Positions 10,036 through 20,360 of a DNA stretch of 64,000 bases are shown here, piece after piece. Within the stretch, counting starts at the first letter, position 1. Each line of letters begins with the position of its first letter. The position numbers were made by a program, and so were the translations under genes. The stretch spans positions 1 through 64,000 of the forward strand of contig CAMWLQ010000004.1 in the NCBI GenBank assembly GCA_947175195.1. The letters run 5' to 3'. This DNA is from an uncultured Clostridia bacterium (lineage in GTDB: Bacteria > Bacillota > Clostridia > Christensenellales > Pumilibacteraceae). Under the pieces are notes generated by a model that did no database searches, was not told the DNA's origin, and was given only the letters and a program-made list of their open reading frames with translations.

Positions 10036-10122
10036 ACTCTTGCCTTTTTCCGCACTTTGTGCTATACTCGATATAGCAAATTACGGATGCTCGTAATACT
10101 ATATTTTATTCTCGGGGAATAT

Positions 10123-10785
10123 ATGCAATACCAAATCCAGACAATGCCCATTTGGGACGCGTACAAAACGCACGACGGCTGTCCGCTGTGCGCAATCTTT
10201 GCCGACCGCGAAAAGCGGTTGGTCGGGCAATACCTTGCCGAAAACGTTATGGATCCCGATTTTCGTTCGACGTCCAACCGCATAGGGTTTTGCCCCGAAC
10301 ACATACGCCAAATGTACGCGGGACAAAACAAACTGGGACTGGCGCTGCAGTTGGAAACGCGCGCCGCGGAAATGGCAAAGCTGCTTAGCAAAGCACCTAC
10401 CGACAAAAAATCGGCAAAAAAGACGGCGGCTATGATAGAAGACCACCGCGGCTGTGTTATTTGCAACGCGCTGAAAGAGCCTATGGAACGGTACTACATG
10501 ACGATTGCGGCAATGTACGCCAACGAGAGCGAATTCCCCGAACTGTTCCGCGAGGCGCACCACTGCTTGGCGCACGCGGCTATGCTGTATGACGCGGCGG
10601 CATATGCGGGCAAGAGCGTAAAGGATTATCTATCCGCACTGACGGACGGAATAAAGCGCGACCTTAAGCGCACGGAAAGCGATATGCGCGCGTTTGCCGA
10701 TTGCTTTGATTTCCGCAACAACCAAAAGCCCGACGCGCAAGCCATTCCCCGCGCTATCGGCGTATTGATTACGGATAAGCTTTAA
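10123..10785 (+). CDS. DUF6062-like protein, Cys motifs
   Basis: MPIWDAYKTHDGCPLCAIFADREKRLV...RIGFCPEHI...CVICNAL; start ATG at 10123 with GGGG upstream. Confidence 0.7.
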   Translation: MQYQIQTMPIWDAYKTHDGCPLCAIFADREKRLVGQYLAENVMDPDFRSTSNRIGFCPEHIRQMYAGQNKLGLALQLETRAAEMAKLLSKAPTDKKSAKKTAAMIEDHRGCVICNALKEPMERYYMTIAAMYANESEFPELFREAHHCLAHAAMLYDAAAYAGKSVKDYLSALTDGIKRDLKRTESDMRAFADCFDFRNNQKPDAQAIPRAIGVLITDKL

Positions 10786-10883
10786 TACGCATACTCACCT
10801 ATTTTGCGGTCGCTTTACCACAAAACGACAGTAATGTCAATAGGTTTTACAAAAATATTGTTGTAAAAATTTTTCTATTACCA

Positions 10884-10912
10884 TTGATATTAATGCGCTG
10901 TACGTATATAAT
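10884..10912 (+). promoter_or_regulatory. Sigma-A-type promoter of the structured ncRNA
   Basis: TTGATA-N17-TATAAT immediately upstream of the ncRNA closing stem. Confidence 0.8.
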
Positions 10913-10918
10913 ATAGGT

Positions 10919-11118
10919 ACATCCTGCGGTGTACGAGATGACGCCTAATTTATAACCTCAACTATAAAAAGGGATGGCGGAGTATGCTTGTATTATGTCG
11001 GGCCTCAGTAATTTTACTTTATGTAAGCAGGGGAAGACAGACGACGGCATCAGCTAACCCACCTGCCATAAGGCGGGTTTGAATTCGGCTATATCTGCGG
11101 CACAAGCGGGATTTTTTT
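10919..11118 (+). ncRNA. Structured ~200-nt ncRNA (raiA-RNA-like candidate; 6S RNA is the alternative)
   Basis: Own promoter; closing helix ATCCTGC.GTGT / GCAC..GCGGGAT; ATGTCG/CGGCAT helix; hairpin ACCTGCC-ATAA-GGCGGGT followed by T-loop-like GGGTTTGAATTCGGC; ends in T-tract; no ORF. Confidence 0.6.
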
Positions 11119-11138
11119 ATTGCAGTGTGTTTATACGA

Positions 11139-11162
11139 AAGCCGCAATCAATGTTGCGGCTT
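11139..11162. terminator. Intrinsic terminator
   Basis: AAGCCGCAA-TCAATG-TTGCGGCTT followed by T-run. Confidence 0.75.
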
Positions 11163-11170
11163 TTTTTGTT

Positions 11171-13261
11171 TTATTTGCGTATTTCTCTAATCCATGAACG
11201 ATGTGACGAATTTACTATAAAGCTCTCGGCTATTCGTATACGTTCCTCGGTGGTTGCGGCGGGGCTTATAAAGTTGTTTATATAGTATTCCAAAAACGAC
11301 AAAAAGTGTCTTTTGTCCCCTATCTTTTCCGCAGCGCGGATTTGCTGAGCTATCGCCTCGAACGGCAAGTGGTCGCCCTTGTACAGCGTATCCAAAACGC
11401 GCATGGAATGGACCACGTCGTCCGTTTTGTACAGGAATACCGCAAGCGTAAGCAAAAAGTCGTCGTCCGAGCCGAGATTGTAAACCTCGCGTTCGAGCGC
11501 CACGTTGCGAGCGCGGGATTTGGTTATATACATACCGTACCGTGCGGCGTTGTAATATGCGCTTTTTTTGCGCCTGAGCTTTTTTAACAGCGCGTTGCTG
11601 CGCTTGAACTCACCCGTCTTTGTGCCGACTATAGCGGCAAGCGCGGCGTACTTGTCGTCGTTTTTAATAGCCCGATATATGTGGTAATAGTTGCGCGCAC
11701 ATTCCGAAAAGTTGCCGAGCAGCAAGTGCGCCTCTCCGCAAACGCTATAACCGTATTCGTTGTCGGGTCGGAGCTTTTTGTATTCCTCCGCGTACCGCGC
11801 TACGGCGTAATACTCGTTGAGCAACGATTCTACGTCGATAAGCAAATACAGCGCGGGCATATACGCGTTGTCCAGCCCGTGCGCCTTTTCCGCAAACTCC
11901 CGCGCCATCCAAAGGTTGTGCGAATTGTATTCTATAAACGCGCGGTAGTACCAGTACTGCTCGTAGTTCTCCTTTGCGGGATGAGCGTTGAGCGCTTGCG
12001 CCGCCTTTTCGTAATCGCCCAGCTCTATATAACACGACGCCTCGTCAAACAGGTTTTCGTACAGTCCGAACTGCGTAGCAAGCAAGTTGTACGCCGCCGC
12101 CGCGTTCGCATATTCCATTACCGACACGCAGCACTCGGCATATTTCATGTGCGCGACGGGATCGTCGGGGCGCAAAGCACGCATGCGTTCTGCAATCTCC
12201 AACGCCTTATCCGAATGTTTTACCAGCAAGTACAGGTCGATAAGCCGCACAAACGCGCCCGCGTAGAACGTGTCCTTTACCTCAAGCGCGTCAAGCATCA
12301 GCTTGATTGCCGATTGGTGGTCGCTGCGTGCGCAAAATATTTCGGCGGCATTGTCGTACACCGACCAAGCCCGCGACAGCTCGCCGCGGTCGGTAACCGT
12401 CTTGCTACATTCCACCGCCGACAAATAGTCGCTAAGCGCGCGGTCTATATCGTTTGCGCAGTGATACGCATAACCGCGGCGCGAGTATGCGCGCAGCCGC
12501 TCGGCGTCGTCGGAGGAATTTTCTATAATCATCGTTTGGCGGGCTACGTTGTTTTCAAACTCCGACTTGCTCGGGTCGTACACGTACAGCTCGCCGTAGG
12601 TAGTTTCCACCTCGACGTCTATCGGGGTGTCATCACGCTTGCCATAATCAATCATGCCGAAGTCGGCGATTATAGCCGTGACCTTGCCGCCCTCGGTCAA
12701 ACCCGCATAGCAATTATACCTGCCGTCACCCCACCCCGCGGAAAACACCGCGTAACGCTTGCCGTACAGTTCTATAGCGGCATGGGTTTGTCCGTCAAGC
12801 ACAATCAGCCCCGCAAGCGGCGGCACCTCGTCCTTTACATGCGAACGGTACAGCTTATAACCCTGCTCGTCCGCAAAACAGCATACACCTGACGGTATGG
12901 GCGTACCGCCCGCGTCAGCGTCCGTCGCAAGCCGCGCAAGCGCGTCCTTGCTTATAAGCGGTTTCCATTCCGTCGCTTTTTCCTCGCCGAATCTAAGTCC
13001 CGCATACGCGACGCGTTCCCCGCCGTCCGTGGCGCAGCCGCAAAAAAACGGGAATGCGATAAGACCGCATTCCACGTCGAAGGGCGCATACTTGTGCGCG
13101 CCCGAATATCCGTCGAACATAACAATCTTGCCGCTGACCTGCATAAAATCGTATTCGGTGTACGACAGTTTAACGCCGCACGCGCTGTGCGCGGTTAAAA
13201 CCGTGCCGAAATCAATAGGCGCGGTTATACGGCTTTTGGGGATTTTGATTGTGATTTTCAC
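11171..13261 (-). CDS. TPR-repeat protein
   Basis: Multiple tetratricopeptide-like units (e.g. RLRAYSRRGYAYHCANDIDRALSDYLSAVE; AHMKYAECCVSVMEYANAAAAYNLLA). Confidence 0.8.
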   Translation of the reverse strand: MKITIKIPKSRITAPIDFGTVLTAHSACGVKLSYTEYDFMQVSGKIVMFDGYSGAHKYAPFDVECGLIAFPFFCGCATDGGERVAYAGLRFGEEKATEWKPLISKDALARLATDADAGGTPIPSGVCCFADEQGYKLYRSHVKDEVPPLAGLIVLDGQTHAAIELYGKRYAVFSAGWGDGRYNCYAGLTEGGKVTAIIADFGMIDYGKRDDTPIDVEVETTYGELYVYDPSKSEFENNVARQTMIIENSSDDAERLRAYSRRGYAYHCANDIDRALSDYLSAVECSKTVTDRGELSRAWSVYDNAAEIFCARSDHQSAIKLMLDALEVKDTFYAGAFVRLIDLYLLVKHSDKALEIAERMRALRPDDPVAHMKYAECCVSVMEYANAAAAYNLLATQFGLYENLFDEASCYIELGDYEKAAQALNAHPAKENYEQYWYYRAFIEYNSHNLWMAREFAEKAHGLDNAYMPALYLLIDVESLLNEYYAVARYAEEYKKLRPDNEYGYSVCGEAHLLLGNFSECARNYYHIYRAIKNDDKYAALAAIVGTKTGEFKRSNALLKKLRRKKSAYYNAARYGMYITKSRARNVALEREVYNLGSDDDFLLTLAVFLYKTDDVVHSMRVLDTLYKGDHLPFEAIAQQIRAAEKIGDKRHFLSFLEYYINNFISPAATTEERIRIAESFIVNSSHRSWIREIRK

Positions 13262-14460
13262 TTGACGGGTTTAAATGCGAGTTTGTTACGCACCTCGGAG
13301 AACTCCTTCCAAAACACCTCAAACCGCTTTACAGCCTCCTCGGTGCGCTCCTTGGTGTTAAACGACGTCAGTCTTATCCAGCCGGCGCCGTTCTTGCCGA
13401 AACCGCTGCCCGGCGTGCAAACAAGCCGCGCCTTCTTAAGGAGATAGTCGAAAAACTCCCACGAATCGATGCCGCAGTAAAACCATATGTACGGCGCGTT
13501 TTTGCCGCCCGTGTATTCGATTTTAAGCTCGTCAAACTTTCTTGTAATGATTTTTGCATTGTTCTTGTAAGTTGCGACCATGCGCTTGCTGTCCTCGTAC
13601 CCGCCGCGCAGCATGCTCTCCGCCATGCGCTGAACAACGTACGACGTGCCGTTAAACTTGATAGCCTGACGGTGCAGCCACATACGGTTGAGCGGCAGGC
13701 TCATAGGTATAATCGTCCAGCCGCAGCGCACGCCGGTAAAGCCTGCCATTTTGGAGAACGAGCAAAACTCCACCGCGCAGTCGCGCGCGCCCACTACCTC
13801 GAATATGGACCGCGCTACGCCGTTGCCCTCAATGTATGCCTCGTAAGCCGCGTCGTACAGTATTATCGCCTTGTTTTCCAGCGCGTAGTCCACCCAAGCC
13901 TTTAACTGCTCCACCGTGTACGCAGCGCCCGTCGGGTTGTTGGGCGAACACAAATATATAATATCCGCTTTTACCTTTTTGGGCGGCATTGCCAAAAACC
14001 CGTTTTCGCGCGTCGCGTCGCAGTATACTATTTTGCGCCCGTCCAGCACGTTGGCGTCAACATACGCGGGGTACACGGGATCGGGTATCAACACAACGTT
14101 GTCCTCATCGAACAAGTCCAAAAAATTGCCTATGCCGTTTTTTGCGCCGTCGGTAACAAACACCTCATCGGCGTTAATGCTGACCTTGCGCATTTGATAG
14201 TAGTCGACGATCGCGTTTTTCAAAAACGGATAGCCGTCGTACGGACCGTAGCCGCGGAAACCTGCGGTAGTGCTAAGGTCTACGCCCGCCGCCTTGCACG
14301 CGTCCACTGCCTTGGACGACAGCGGCAGCGTAACGTCGCCTATGCCTAAGCTTATTACGTCCGAGCCTGGAAAATCGGAGTTGTACTTTTCCACACGCCG
14401 CGCCACCTCGGCGAACAAATAATTCTCTTTAAGGTTGTTAAAGTTTTTGTTGAGTTTCAT
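13258..14460 (-). CDS. dapL: LL-diaminopimelate aminotransferase
   Basis: MKLNKNFNNLKENYLFAEVARRVEKY..., VISLGIGDVTLPL, CSPNNPTGAAYT, PLP-Lys region SFSKMAGFTGVRCGW. Confidence 0.93.
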   Translation of the reverse strand: MKLNKNFNNLKENYLFAEVARRVEKYNSDFPGSDVISLGIGDVTLPLSSKAVDACKAAGVDLSTTAGFRGYGPYDGYPFLKNAIVDYYQMRKVSINADEVFVTDGAKNGIGNFLDLFDEDNVVLIPDPVYPAYVDANVLDGRKIVYCDATRENGFLAMPPKKVKADIIYLCSPNNPTGAAYTVEQLKAWVDYALENKAIILYDAAYEAYIEGNGVARSIFEVVGARDCAVEFCSFSKMAGFTGVRCGWTIIPMSLPLNRMWLHRQAIKFNGTSYVVQRMAESMLRGGYEDSKRMVATYKNNAKIITRKFDELKIEYTGGKNAPYIWFYCGIDSWEFFDYLLKKARLVCTPGSGFGKNGAGWIRLTSFNTKERTEEAVKRFEVFWKEFSEVRNKLAFKPVK

Positions 14461-14602
14461 ACATTATCCTCTTTTTTGATGTAAACGCGCAGTCGCGCGT
14501 CAGACGGGTAACAGTTGGCGAGGTGGCGACGGGCGCGTAGACCCACCTACGCAACCAAGCCGCCGAGCCAAACGTAGCCCGTATCACGCGATGAATGCGC
14601 GT

Positions 14603-16222
14603 TTAGCCTTTGCGATTTTGTTTGTAAGTCTTAGCCGCCGCTATAAACTCGCGAAATATAGGCTGCGGCTTGGCGGGACGGGATTTGAATTCGGGATGAT
14701 ACTGCACGCCCAAGTGGAAAAGATTGTTTGTAATCTCCACCGCCTCGACAAGATTGCCGTCAGGCGATATTCCGCACAGCGTGAGCCCCGCGTTTACCAT
14801 ATCATCGCGCACGGTGTTGCTGAACTCGTAGCGGTGGCGGTGACGTTCCATTACAGACTGCACGCCTTCGCCGTAGCATTTTTCCAGCTTAGTGCCCGGC
14901 TGAATAACGCACTCGTATGCGCCGAGTCGCATTGTGCCGCCCGTGTTTTCGCAGCCGATTTGGTCTTCCATAATGTCTATGACCTTATGCTGGGACGCAG
15001 GATCGAACTCGCGCGAATTGGCGTCGGTAAGCCCGAGCATGTTGCGCGCATATTCTATAACTGCAATTTGCATACCCAAGCATATGCCGAAATACGGCTT
15101 GTTTTTCTCGCGGCAGTATTTGGCTGCGGTTATCATTCCTTCTATGCCGCGGTCGCCAAACCCGCCCGGGACGATTATACCGTCCGCAACGTCCAAATAG
15201 TCGGCAACGGTGGCGTCGGTAAGCTTTTCCGCGTCCACCCATTTAAGATCGATTTTTACGCCGTTGTGTATTCCGCCATGGGTCAGCGCCTCGGCAACCG
15301 ACAAATACGCGTCGTACATTTGCACGTACTTGCCTACAAGCACGATTGTTACGCTGCCACTGCGCGACTTTGCCATTTCCACCATGGCGCGCCAATCGTC
15401 CAGCTGCGGCGCGTTGTCTGGAAGATCGAGCTCGCGCGCAACTATATCGCCTATTCCGCTGTCCAAAAGCTGCAGCGGCACTTCGTAAAGCAAATCGGCG
15501 TCGCGGTTTTCTATTACGCAGTCGGGCTCGACGTTGCAGGACAACGCCAGCCTTTCTTTAAGCTTTTTATCAATCGGCTTGCTCGTGCGCAGCACAACGA
15601 TATTGGGCGAAATGCCAAGCGACCGCAAAGTCTTTACCGAGTGCTGCGTGGGCTTGGTTTTAACCTCGCCGCTCGAGGTAATGGTGGGTGCAAGCGTTAC
15701 GTGAACAAACAAGCAGTTCTCCCTGCCCACGTCGTTGCTGACCTGCCTTATAGCCTCGATAAACGGAAGGCTTTCTATATCGCCTACTGTGCCGCCTATT
15801 TCCGTTATTACAACGTCGGCGTCAATCTTTTTGCCCACCGAATAAATAAACTTTTTGATTTGGTTGGTTACGTGCGGGATTACCTGAACGGTTTCGCCGT
15901 TGTACACGCCGTCACGCTCGTTTTGCAAAACAGTGCTGTACACCTTGCCCGTAGTGAGATTGGAAAACTTGTTGAGATTTTCGTCAATAAACCGCTCGTA
16001 ATGTCCGAGGTCGAGATCGGTTTCCGCACCGTCCTCCGTAACGAACACCTCGCCGTGCTGATACGGACTCATAGTCCCGGGGTCCACGTTAATATACGGA
16101 TCGAGCTTTTGCGCTATCACCTTTAAACCCTTGGATTTGAGTATCAATCCAAGGCTTGCCGCAGTTATGCCCTTCCCCAGTCCGGACACCACACCGCCCG
16201 TGACAAAAATATACTTTTCCAT
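14603..16222 (-). CDS. pyrG: CTP synthase (intact glutaminase domain)
   Basis: [23 protein letters not shown]; GATase nucleophile motif [17 protein letters not shown]. Confidence 0.97.
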   Translation of the reverse strand: MEKYIFVTGGVVSGLGKGITAASLGLILKSKGLKVIAQKLDPYINVDPGTMSPYQHGEVFVTEDGAETDLDLGHYERFIDENLNKFSNLTTGKVYSTVLQNERDGVYNGETVQVIPHVTNQIKKFIYSVGKKIDADVVITEIGGTVGDIESLPFIEAIRQVSNDVGRENCLFVHVTLAPTITSSGEVKTKPTQHSVKTLRSLGISPNIVVLRTSKPIDKKLKERLALSCNVEPDCVIENRDADLLYEVPLQLLDSGIGDIVARELDLPDNAPQLDDWRAMVEMAKSRSGSVTIVLVGKYVQMYDAYLSVAEALTHGGIHNGVKIDLKWVDAEKLTDATVADYLDVADGIIVPGGFGDRGIEGMITAAKYCREKNKPYFGICLGMQIAVIEYARNMLGLTDANSREFDPASQHKVIDIMEDQIGCENTGGTMRLGAYECVIQPGTKLEKCYGEGVQSVMERHRHRYEFSNTVRDDMVNAGLTLCGISPDGNLVEAVEITNNLFHLGVQYHPEFKSRPAKPQPIFREFIAAAKTYKQNRKG

Positions 16223-16316
16223 TGCTTTCTCCGATTGTATTTATGCTAATTCCGAATTCGGAATTCGGAATTAATGAAATAAAATTTTTCCTCAATTACT
16301 ATCACTTATCTCGTAT

Positions 16317-19300
16317 CTACAGCCGCACCGTGCCACGGAAAACCTCGCACGCCTCGCCCGTCAAGTACACCGCCTCGTCGGTGTAGCGAATGATAAGCTC
16401 GCCGCCGGGCAGGCGCACCGATATGTCGGTGTCCTTGTCGCACTTGCCGTTTAGCACCGCCGCAACAGCCGCCGCACATGCGCCGCTGCCGCACGCCATA
16501 GTTTCGCCCGTGCCGCGCTCGTATACGCGCAGCTTGAGGTGCGTCCTGTCTATAACCTGCATAAACCCAACGTTGACGCCCTCGGGGAACAGCGACGTGT
16601 TTTGACCTATCGCTATGCCAATGCCCTGCACGTCGAAGTTTTGCACGTCGGGCACTATTAATGTGCAGTGCGGATTGCCCATAGACGTACACGTAATATT
16701 GAACTTGCCGAGCGGCGTTTCTATCTCCCTGTCGATAATCTTATCGCCGGACAAACGCACGGGAACGGATTTTGGATCGAGCTTTACCGCGCCCATATCG
16801 ACCTTGACCGAATTGACCTTGCCGTCGCGCGCGAACAGCTTGAGCTTTTTTACACCCGACAGCGTGTCAACCGTAATGTCCAGCTTGTCGGTCTTGCCGT
16901 TGTCGTAAAGGTACTTGCCCACGCAGCGTATGCCGTTGCCGCACATTTTGCCCTCCGAGCCGTCGGAGTTGAACATGCGCATTTTGGCGTCGCACGTGTC
17001 GGACGGATAGATGAATATAACGCCGTCGCCGCCCACACTGAAATGCCTGTCCGAAAGATTTACCGCGACCGATTCCATATTGTTTATGGGCTTGGTCAGG
17101 CAGTCGACGTAAATATAGTCGTTGCCGCAGCCGTGCATCTTTACAAAGTTGAGCCGCTGGCGCTCGGTGCGCATATCGTTTATATCCACCAGCTCGGTGT
17201 TGTACTGGCTGTAACGGCTCTTTAACGCACGCGCCAAGGCGTTTGCCGTGTCGATAGCGGTAAGACACGGTATGCCGCGCGTGACCGCCCTGCAACGCAG
17301 GCGCACGTCGTCGTGCGTGGGAATCCTGCCGCGCGTGGAGGTGGAAACAAGGTAATCTATCTTGCCCGAATTAAGCAGCGACATTGTGTTTTCGCGCGAC
17401 GATTCGCTCAGCTTGTCCACTATCGTGACGGTCATACCCGAACGGCTTATCACCTCCGCAGTGCCCGCCGTGGCGTACAAATCAAAGCCCAGCTCGTAAT
17501 AGTTTTTGGCGACGCCCACGATTTCCGCCTTGTCGGAATCGCGCACGGTCATAAGTATGCCGCCGCGGCGTTTCATCTTGTAGTTTGCCGCAACAAGCCC
17601 CTTGTACAGCGCCTCGTCCAGCGTTTTGCCAATGCCGAGCACCTCGCCCGTAGATTTCATTTCGGGACCCAAATGCGTGTCGAGGTCGGTAAGCTTTTCA
17701 AACGAGAATATAGGCACCTTTACCGCAACGTACGGCGCGGACGGATAAAGCCCCGTGCCGTAGCCCAGCTTTTTGAGCTTTTTGCCCACCATACATTCGG
17801 TGGCGAGCTTTATCATAGGCACGCCAGTCACCTTGGATATGTACGGAATGGTACGCGACGAACGCGGATTGACCTCTATTACGTAAATCTTGCCGTCGCT
17901 TATTATGTACTGAATGTTGACAAGCCCCTTGGTGTTTAGCGCCGTTGCGAGCTTGCGCGTGTATTCGATTATTTCTTCCTTGTTCTTGTCGGAAATGTTT
18001 TGCGACGGGTACACAGCAATCGAATCGCCGCTGTGTATGCCCGCGCGCTCTATATGCTCCATTATTCCGGGGATGAGAATATCCTCGCCGTCGCAAATGG
18101 CGTCCACCTCGATTTCCGTACCCATAACGTATTTGTCGATAAGCACTACGTTGTCGGGATTGCCGTCGAGGATTATTTTCATGTATTCCTTTACGTCGTC
18201 GTCCGAAAAGGCAATAATCATGTTTTGCCCACCCAAAACGTACGACGGACGGAGTAGCACGGGATAGCCGAGCGCATTACCCGCCGCCAGCGCCTGTTCG
18301 GTAGTCTTGACGGTATGACCCTGCGGGCGCGCTATGCCGAGCTGTTCGAGCAATGCGTCAAACCGCTCTCTGTCCTCCGCCGCGTCAATCGCGTCGGCAG
18401 GCGTGCCTAAAATCCGCACACCCTTTTCGGATAAATGCTTGGTCAGCTTGATAGCCGTTTGTCCGCCGAACGCCACCACCACGCCGTAAGGGCGCTCGGT
18501 TGCGATAACGTTGTCCACGTCCTCGTCTGTGAGCGGCTCAAAGTACAGCCTGTCCGCAGTGTCGAAATCGGTGGAAACCGTTTCGGGATTGTTGTTGACT
18601 ATTGCTACGTCGTAGCCGAGCTCCTTAAGCTCCCACACGCAATGCACGGACGCATAATCGAACTCTATGCCCTGACCTATACGGATAGGTCCCGATCCGA
18701 AAACTATAACGCGCTTGGCATTGCTCTTGCGTTCCTCGATAAACTCCTTTGCCTCGTTTTCGTCGTCGTAGGTGGAATAGAAATACGGCGTTTCAGCCTT
18801 AAACTCCGCGGCACATGTATCTACCGTTTTGAACACCGCGCGACGGTGCATAGGCAATTCATTGCCCGTTATCTCTTTCAGCGCGCTGTCGGGATAGCCC
18901 ATACGCTTGCCCAGCATATATTCCTTTTTGGTTATTTGCCTGTTTGCTATACTGCGCTCAAAGTCGACAAGATTTTGAATCTTGCACAAAAACCACTTGT
19001 CGATTTTGGTTATATCGGAAATTTTGTCAATGCCTATACCGCGCTTGAGTGCCTCGTATATTATGAACAAACGGTAGTCGGTTGCGGGCATCAGTTTATC
19101 TAAAATTTGCTCGTCGGTCATTGCGGCATAGTGCGCGTTGCTGAGCGTGGTTTGCCCTATCGCGCCGCGTACAGCCTTTAAAAGCCCCGCCTCGAAGGAC
19201 GGCGCAATAGCCATAACCTCGCCCGTAGCCTTCATTTGCGTGCCTAACGTGCGCTTGGCGTACACAAACTTGTCGAACGGCCACTTGGGCAGCTTGACCA

Positions 19301-20360
19301 CGCAGTAGTCTATTGCAGGCTCGAAACATGCGCACGTCTTGCCCGTAACGGCGTTTTGTATTTCGTCAAGCGTATAGCCGAGCGCGATTAGCGTAGCCAC
19401 CTTTGCAATGGGGTATCCCGTCGCCTTAGATGCAAGCGCCGACGAACGCGACACTCTGGGGTTGACCTCTATAACGGCGTATTCGCCCGTCGTGGGATGT
19501 AGCGCGAATTGGCAGTTGCACCCGCCTTCTATTTGCAAGTGCGTAATAATGTCGAGCGCGGCTGTGCGCAGCATTTGATAGTCCTTGTCGGACAGCGTCA
19601 TTGTGGGCGCAACCACTATGCTGTCGCCCGTGTGTATGCCTACGGGGTCGAAGTTTTCCATAGAGCAAACGGTAATGACGTTGCCCACGCGGTCGCGCAT
19701 GACCTCGAACTCTATTTCCTTCCAGCCGTAAATGCTCTTTTCTATAAGCGTTTGATGTATGGGCGAGAGCTCCAGCCCGCCGCGCGCTATCTCTCTAAGC
19801 TCCTTTTCGTTTTCGGCAATGCCGCCGCCCGCGCCACCAAGCGTGAAAGCGGGACGGACAATAACGGGATAACCTATGCTGTTTGCAAACGCGACCGCCG
19901 CGTCCACGTCGGTAACAACGTCGGACGGAACGCACGGCTGATTTATTTCCAGCATCGACTGCTTGAACAGCTCTCTGTCCTCGGCGCGGTCGATAGTGTC
20001 AGGCTTAACGCCGAGTAGGCGCACGCCGTGCTCGCGCAAGAAACCCGATTTGGCAAGCTCCATGGACAGCGTAAGACCTGTTTGACCGCCTAGCCCCGGC
20101 AAGATACTGTCCGGCTTTTCCTTGAGAATAATGCGCTCCAAGGTGGGAATGGTGAGCGGCTCTATGTAAATGGAATCAGCCATTGCCTTGTCGGTCATTA
20201 TCGTCGCGGGGTTGGAATTGACAAGAACAACCTCTATCTTGCGGCTTTTAAGCGTGCGGCACGCCTGCGTACCAGCATAGTCGAACTCCGCTGCCTGTCC
20301 TATAGTAATAGGTCCCGATCCTATGACCAAAACCTTTTTAATGCTTTTATCTCTCGGCAT
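16317..20360 (-). CDS. carB-dapF: Carbamoyl-phosphate synthase large subunit fused in frame to diaminopimelate epimerase
   Basis: Single 1347-aa ORF: complete CarB (two ATP-grasp halves, MGS-like domain) then NFVKMHGCGNDYIYVDC...GKMCGNGIRC...GETMACGSGACAAA, both DapF catalytic Cys present. Confidence 0.93.
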   Translation of the reverse strand: MPRDKSIKKVLVIGSGPITIGQAAEFDYAGTQACRTLKSRKIEVVLVNSNPATIMTDKAMADSIYIEPLTIPTLERIILKEKPDSILPGLGGQTGLTLSMELAKSGFLREHGVRLLGVKPDTIDRAEDRELFKQSMLEINQPCVPSDVVTDVDAAVAFANSIGYPVIVRPAFTLGGAGGGIAENEKELREIARGGLELSPIHQTLIEKSIYGWKEIEFEVMRDRVGNVITVCSMENFDPVGIHTGDSIVVAPTMTLSDKDYQMLRTAALDIITHLQIEGGCNCQFALHPTTGEYAVIEVNPRVSRSSALASKATGYPIAKVATLIALGYTLDEIQNAVTGKTCACFEPAIDYCVVKLPKWPFDKFVYAKRTLGTQMKATGEVMAIAPSFEAGLLKAVRGAIGQTTLSNAHYAAMTDEQILDKLMPATDYRLFIIYEALKRGIGIDKISDITKIDKWFLCKIQNLVDFERSIANRQITKKEYMLGKRMGYPDSALKEITGNELPMHRRAVFKTVDTCAAEFKAETPYFYSTYDDENEAKEFIEERKSNAKRVIVFGSGPIRIGQGIEFDYASVHCVWELKELGYDVAIVNNNPETVSTDFDTADRLYFEPLTDEDVDNVIATERPYGVVVAFGGQTAIKLTKHLSEKGVRILGTPADAIDAAEDRERFDALLEQLGIARPQGHTVKTTEQALAAGNALGYPVLLRPSYVLGGQNMIIAFSDDDVKEYMKIILDGNPDNVVLIDKYVMGTEIEVDAICDGEDILIPGIMEHIERAGIHSGDSIAVYPSQNISDKNKEEIIEYTRKLATALNTKGLVNIQYIISDGKIYVIEVNPRSSRTIPYISKVTGVPMIKLATECMVGKKLKKLGYGTGLYPSAPYVAVKVPIFSFEKLTDLDTHLGPEMKSTGEVLGIGKTLDEALYKGLVAANYKMKRRGGILMTVRDSDKAEIVGVAKNYYELGFDLYATAGTAEVISRSGMTVTIVDKLSESSRENTMSLLNSGKIDYLVSTSTRGRIPTHDDVRLRCRAVTRGIPCLTAIDTANALARALKSRYSQYNTELVDINDMRTERQRLNFVKMHGCGNDYIYVDCLTKPINNMESVAVNLSDRHFSVGGDGVIFIYPSDTCDAKMRMFNSDGSEGKMCGNGIRCVGKYLYDNGKTDKLDITVDTLSGVKKLKLFARDGKVNSVKVDMGAVKLDPKSVPVRLSGDKIIDREIETPLGKFNITCTSMGNPHCTLIVPDVQNFDVQGIGIAIGQNTSLFPEGVNVGFMQVIDRTHLKLRVYERGTGETMACGSGACAAAVAAVLNGKCDKDTDISVRLPGGELIIRYTDEAVYLTGEACEVFRGTVRL

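Noticed and set aside
10919-11118. Signal recognition particle RNA or tmRNA
   Set aside because: Lacks the SRP GGAAG...GCAG helix-8 layout and tmRNA tRNA-like ends/tag ORF; length and folding fit another class.
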